Part shown: positions 61,971-64,000 of the stretch, in pieces
Position numbering within the stretch: the first letter of the stretch is position 1
Layout of the letters: each line of letters opens with the position of its first letter
Source of the DNA: JBEKUY01 sp049514555
GTDB lineage: Bacteria; Acidobacteriota; Terriglobia; Acidiferrales; UBA7541
Assembly (NCBI GenBank): GCA_049514555.1
Contig: JBEKUY010000011.1
Span: forward strand, 34,190-98,189
Direction of reading: 5' to 3'
DNA length: 64,000 nucleotides
Notes under the pieces: model-generated
Databases searched by the model: none
The model's input: only the letters and a program-made list of their open reading frames with translations
What the model was told of the DNA's origin: nothing
Made by a program: the position numbers and the translations under genes

Positions 61971-62017
61971 GAACAGATTGTGCAAAACCCGAAGGACCAG
62001 GGGGCATCCCAGCAAGG

Positions 62018-62929
62018 TCAATCCTTTGATTTCAGAAACTCGTCCATGGCTTTTCTGAAGGCGCGGATATGCTCCGGGGTGCTGCCGCAACAGGCGCCAA
62101 TGATGTTCGCTCCCGCCTCCAGCAGCGGCACCACACCTTTCACCATATGATCCGGCGTGTCGTCATAGACCACTTGCGTGTCAACCAGCTTCGGTTGTCC
62201 GGCGTTGGGCACGGCCATCAGCGGCAAGTTGGTCACGCGTTTGTATCGCTCGACGGTTTTTCGCGTCCGCTCCATATTCATTCCGGTACCGCAGTTCAGA
62301 CCGACAATATCCGCACCGTGCTCCTGCATGAACTCCGCGGCCCGTTCAGGCTCGACGCCCATCATGGTGCGGACCGCCGCGCCATCGCGCGCCGCATTGT
62401 AAGTCATCGACCCGATGATGCAGCGCGCGCCCGCTTCCTTGGCCGCGCGGATGCCCAGGAGCAGTTCCTCAAGGGACGCTTGCGTCTCGACGATAATCGC
62501 GTCGGCGCCCGCATCCACCAAAATCTTGGCCTGCTCGTTGAAGGCGCCGCGCACCTCCGATTCGGAAACATCGCCGTAGGGTTCCAGCAGACCGCCGAAA
62601 GGTCCGATGTCGCCGATAACGTATCCGTCCCGGCCGTGGAAAGCTTCGCGCACGATCTCCACCGCGGCCCTATTGATCTCGGCGACCTTATCCCCTTGGG
62701 AATGACGGTCGAGCATGAGACGTGAACCGCCGAAGGTGTTCGTCAGGATGCAGTCTGAACCGGCCTCCGCGTAACGGCGCTGGATGGCCAGCACTTTTTC
62801 GGGATGCGTCAGATTCCATGCCTCGCCGCACTGGCCATGCTCGAGCCCGGCCAGGATCAGTTGCGTGCCCATGGCCCCGTCGCCGAGAAGCGGGCGTTCC
62901 CTTGCCAAGTCTTGTAAGAGTTTCTTCAT
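62018..62929 (-). CDS. Homocysteine S-methyltransferase-domain protein
   Basis: 303 aa. (BHMT/MetH-N-type) TIM barrel transferring a methyl group to homocysteine. PLLGDGAMGTQLILAGLEHG opens it; TNTFGGSRLML, DIGPFGGLLEPYGD, VETQASLEELLLGIRAAKEA follow. Zinc ligands are visible: Cys in GLNCGTGMNM and the pair in IIGACCGSTPEHIRAF. The methyl donor is unknown. ATG 62929 is chosen because the upstream open frame (to 63160) is Arg-rich and does not look like protein. It is a single gene, upstream neighbour divergent. Confidence 0.9.
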   Translation of the reverse strand: MKKLLQDLARERPLLGDGAMGTQLILAGLEHGQCGEAWNLTHPEKVLAIQRRYAEAGSDCILTNTFGGSRLMLDRHSQGDKVAEINRAAVEIVREAFHGRDGYVIGDIGPFGGLLEPYGDVSESEVRGAFNEQAKILVDAGADAIIVETQASLEELLLGIRAAKEAGARCIIGSMTYNAARDGAAVRTMMGVEPERAAEFMQEHGADIVGLNCGTGMNMERTRKTVERYKRVTNLPLMAVPNAGQPKLVDTQVVYDDTPDHMVKGVVPLLEAGANIIGACCGSTPEHIRAFRKAMDEFLKSKD

Positions 62930-63203
62930 GGTGTTCGAGCGTCCTCGCCGATTTTTTGCCACACAAACGAGCAGCGAATTGCTTTGAAAACCAAATCCTA
63001 CTCCCATGGCCACATCACGAGCGACGGGACGCACAGTATACGCGCAGCGCGCGAAACCGGCCATCTTCGATCGATTACCGCAAGATGGGCGGTGTTGTCT
63101 GCGACGTCTTCGGCTGGCAGGCGACGAAAAACGTCCCGGGGACAAGCCCGATCTCTCCAATTCCTTGATGCTGTCGCTGGACTTTAGGTAGACTTACTCT
63201 TCC

Positions 63204-63280
63204 GCGCCCGTAGCTCAACTGGATAGAGCATTAGTCTTCGGAACTAAGGGTTGGGGGTTCGAATCCCTCCGGGCGCGCCA
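63204..63280 (+). tRNA. tRNA-Arg (anticodon UCG), CCA encoded
   Basis: 77-nt cloverleaf. Acceptor GCGCCCG pairs with CGGGCGC; D-stem GCTC/GAGC; anticodon stem TTAGT/ACTAA with loop CTTCGGA, giving anticodon TCG (reads CGA); T-arm GGGGG-TTCGAAT-CCCTC; discriminator G then CCA in the DNA. No second copy of its 3' end was found in the window, so no sign of integration at this tRNA. Confidence 0.96.
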
Positions 63281-63720
63281 TTCCCCATGCAGTTTGTTCA
63301 CGACAACTTCCACGATTACCCTTTTTCTGATTTCGAACTCAGCGTTCACGGTGGGCCAGACCGGATGACGGGCAATTTCACTTGTCCGGTTAGCGCGTTA
63401 ATCATGCACTACTAGTGAATCTCCTGGGCCGTTGCGCTACACGTCACTGATATTACGAGCCAAACCATGGTTGGGAACTTGTTCAGAGGATTTCAGTTGG
63501 TGCATGCAGTCCTACTACTGATTAGCGCAGTGGGGTTCTTCATCTCTTGGGCACGCACACGATTCTGGCTTCCCAAATTCGCCCCAGGGCGGCGAAAGTT
63601 GGCGAAATGCCGGGTCTCTCTTGGGTAGTATTCCGTTTCGGACGGAGAGTGGGCTTACGTCAGCCTGCTAGGTATAATGGTCGTCTGATAAGAAGTCACA
63701 TTCACAGGAGTTGCACACCC
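63281..63720. other. Intergenic stretch between tRNA-Arg and the GH3 gene
   Basis: 440 nt. Apart from a low-confidence 53-codon ORF at 63467-63628, no gene is seen. A TATAAT hexamer at 63673-63678 lies 43 nt before the GH3 ATG and may be its -10 box, though no good -35 box is present at normal spacing. AGGAG sits about 10 nt before the GH3 start. Confidence 0.4.
63467..63628 (+). CDS. Possible small membrane peptide
   Basis: 53 codons: MVGNLFRGFQLVHAVLLLIS, one hydrophobic helix and a basic tail ending KLAKCRVSLG. There is no convincing ribosome site and no homologue is known to me, so this may be chance. Listed because it is the only ORF of note in this gap. Confidence 0.22.
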   Translation: MVGNLFRGFQLVHAVLLLISAVGFFISWARTRFWLPKFAPGRRKLAKCRVSLG

Positions 63721-64000
63721 ATGTCTGGTTTCCGCCCTCGTCTGGTGAGCAGTTCCCTCGGACTCCTGGCCGGCCTCGCGCTCGTTCTCCCGTTGCTCGC
63801 CCAGGACACCGCTCAGCCTGCCTACTTGAATTCGGAGTTGCCGCTGGAACAGCGCGTTGACGACCTCATCGGCCGCATGACGCTGGAAGAGAAAGTCTCG
63901 CAGATGCGGGATCACGCAACCGCCATCCCGCGGCTTGGCGTTCCGAAGTACGACTGGTGGAACGAGGGCCTGCATGGTGTCGCTTTTGCCGGCTACGCGA
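63721..64000 (+). CDS. GH3-family glycoside hydrolase (5' part, continues past window)
   Basis: 93 residues visible. Signal peptide (LGLLAGLALVLPLLAQ), then the N-terminal signature of GH3 beta-glucosidase/beta-xylosidase: LEQRVDDLIGRMTLEEKVSQ, PRLGVPKYDWWNEGLHGVAF. It would be exported and cleave plant-type oligosaccharides; xylosidase-like members have the same WNEGLHGV motif. AGGAG lies about 10 nt before ATG 63721. The remaining roughly 600-800 residues lie outside the window. Confidence 0.9.
   Translation, partial: MSGFRPRLVSSSLGLLAGLALVLPLLAQDTAQPAYLNSELPLEQRVDDLIGRMTLEEKVSQMRDHATAIPRLGVPKYDWWNEGLHGVAFAGYA

Noticed and set aside
62930..63203. Cobalamin or SAM riboswitch upstream of the homocysteine methyltransferase-type gene
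   Set aside because: No recognisable riboswitch core sequence was found on the minus strand; the region looks unstructured by eye.
63204..63280. tRNA-Arg as an integration site
   Set aside because: No repeated tRNA 3' end and no integrase gene were found in the window.

Overview
The window is a high-GC chromosomal segment, densely coded on both strands. The gene content suggests an acidobacterium (Acidobacteriota): a PEGA-domain Ser/Thr kinase, a HEAT/PilZ protein, glycine-zipper TrbI-like secreted proteins, short-Q-loop cytochrome bd, GH3, GH116 and RHS proteins, and dispersed repeats of the CTCAGGGCAAGCGGG type often seen in that phylum. This placement is an inference from gene content and sequence style. 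No rRNA is present; the only RNA gene seen is a tRNA-Arg(UCG). No CRISPR array, insertion sequence or prophage was found.

Region by region: (1) 1-6.4 kb, minus strand: a cusCBA-type heavy-metal RND efflux operon preceded by a small Cys-rich secreted protein and two interlocked palindromes. (2) 6.5-12.3 kb: a RhaT-type symporter, DinB and SRPBCC proteins, and two accessory islets: a small lysine-rich protein, a membrane protein and a frameshifted gene at 9.3-10.7 kb, and an HTH regulator with two small membrane proteins at 11.2-11.9 kb bracketed by dispersed repeats. (3) 12.3-17.1 kb: ROK kinase, FHS-type sugar transporter, cydAB. (4) 17.3-26.7 kb: phospho-signalling neighbourhood (Ser/Thr kinase with PEGA repeats, HEAT/PilZ protein, RmuC, PP2C phosphatase, double FHA protein). 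(5) 26.8-30.3 kb: HIT protein, RlpA, rhomboid protease, PgsA. (6) 30.5-37.1 kb, minus: an aromatic amino acid supraoperon trpC-trpF-trpB-(secreted hypothetical)-trpA-chorismate mutase-DAHP synthase-tyrA. (7) 37.3-44.8 kb, plus: inositol-monophosphatase-like enzyme, PEP-mutase-like enzyme, type-5 uracil-DNA glycosylase, glycine-zipper protein, then an NtrC-type regulator, a histidine kinase and a lipoprotein. (8) 44.8-47.4 kb: an orphan RHS tip carrying a lambda-lysozyme-like (GH104-like) domain, followed by a secreted small protein that is a candidate immunity protein, and next to it a 5'-truncated GH116 remnant. (9) 47.4-56.7 kb: thiO, a second glycine-zipper protein, and a six-gene overlapping minus-strand operon (secreted protein, solute-binding protein, NtrY-like kinase, NtrX-like regulator, polysaccharide deacetylase, zinc-ribbon protein). 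(10) 56.9-64 kb: SPFH protein, L,D-transpeptidase, site-2 protease, aldo/keto reductase, a second copy of the triple-repeat element, homocysteine methyltransferase-family protein, tRNA-Arg and the start of a GH3 glycosidase.

The two signals that looked most unusual are the RHS-lysozyme/secreted-partner pair at 44.8-46.7 kb and a pair of structured non-coding repeat elements (7.6-8.0 kb and 61.75-61.97 kb), each with three roughly 39-nt tandem units and a similar downstream box. All start sites and functions come from reading the sequence; no database search was run.
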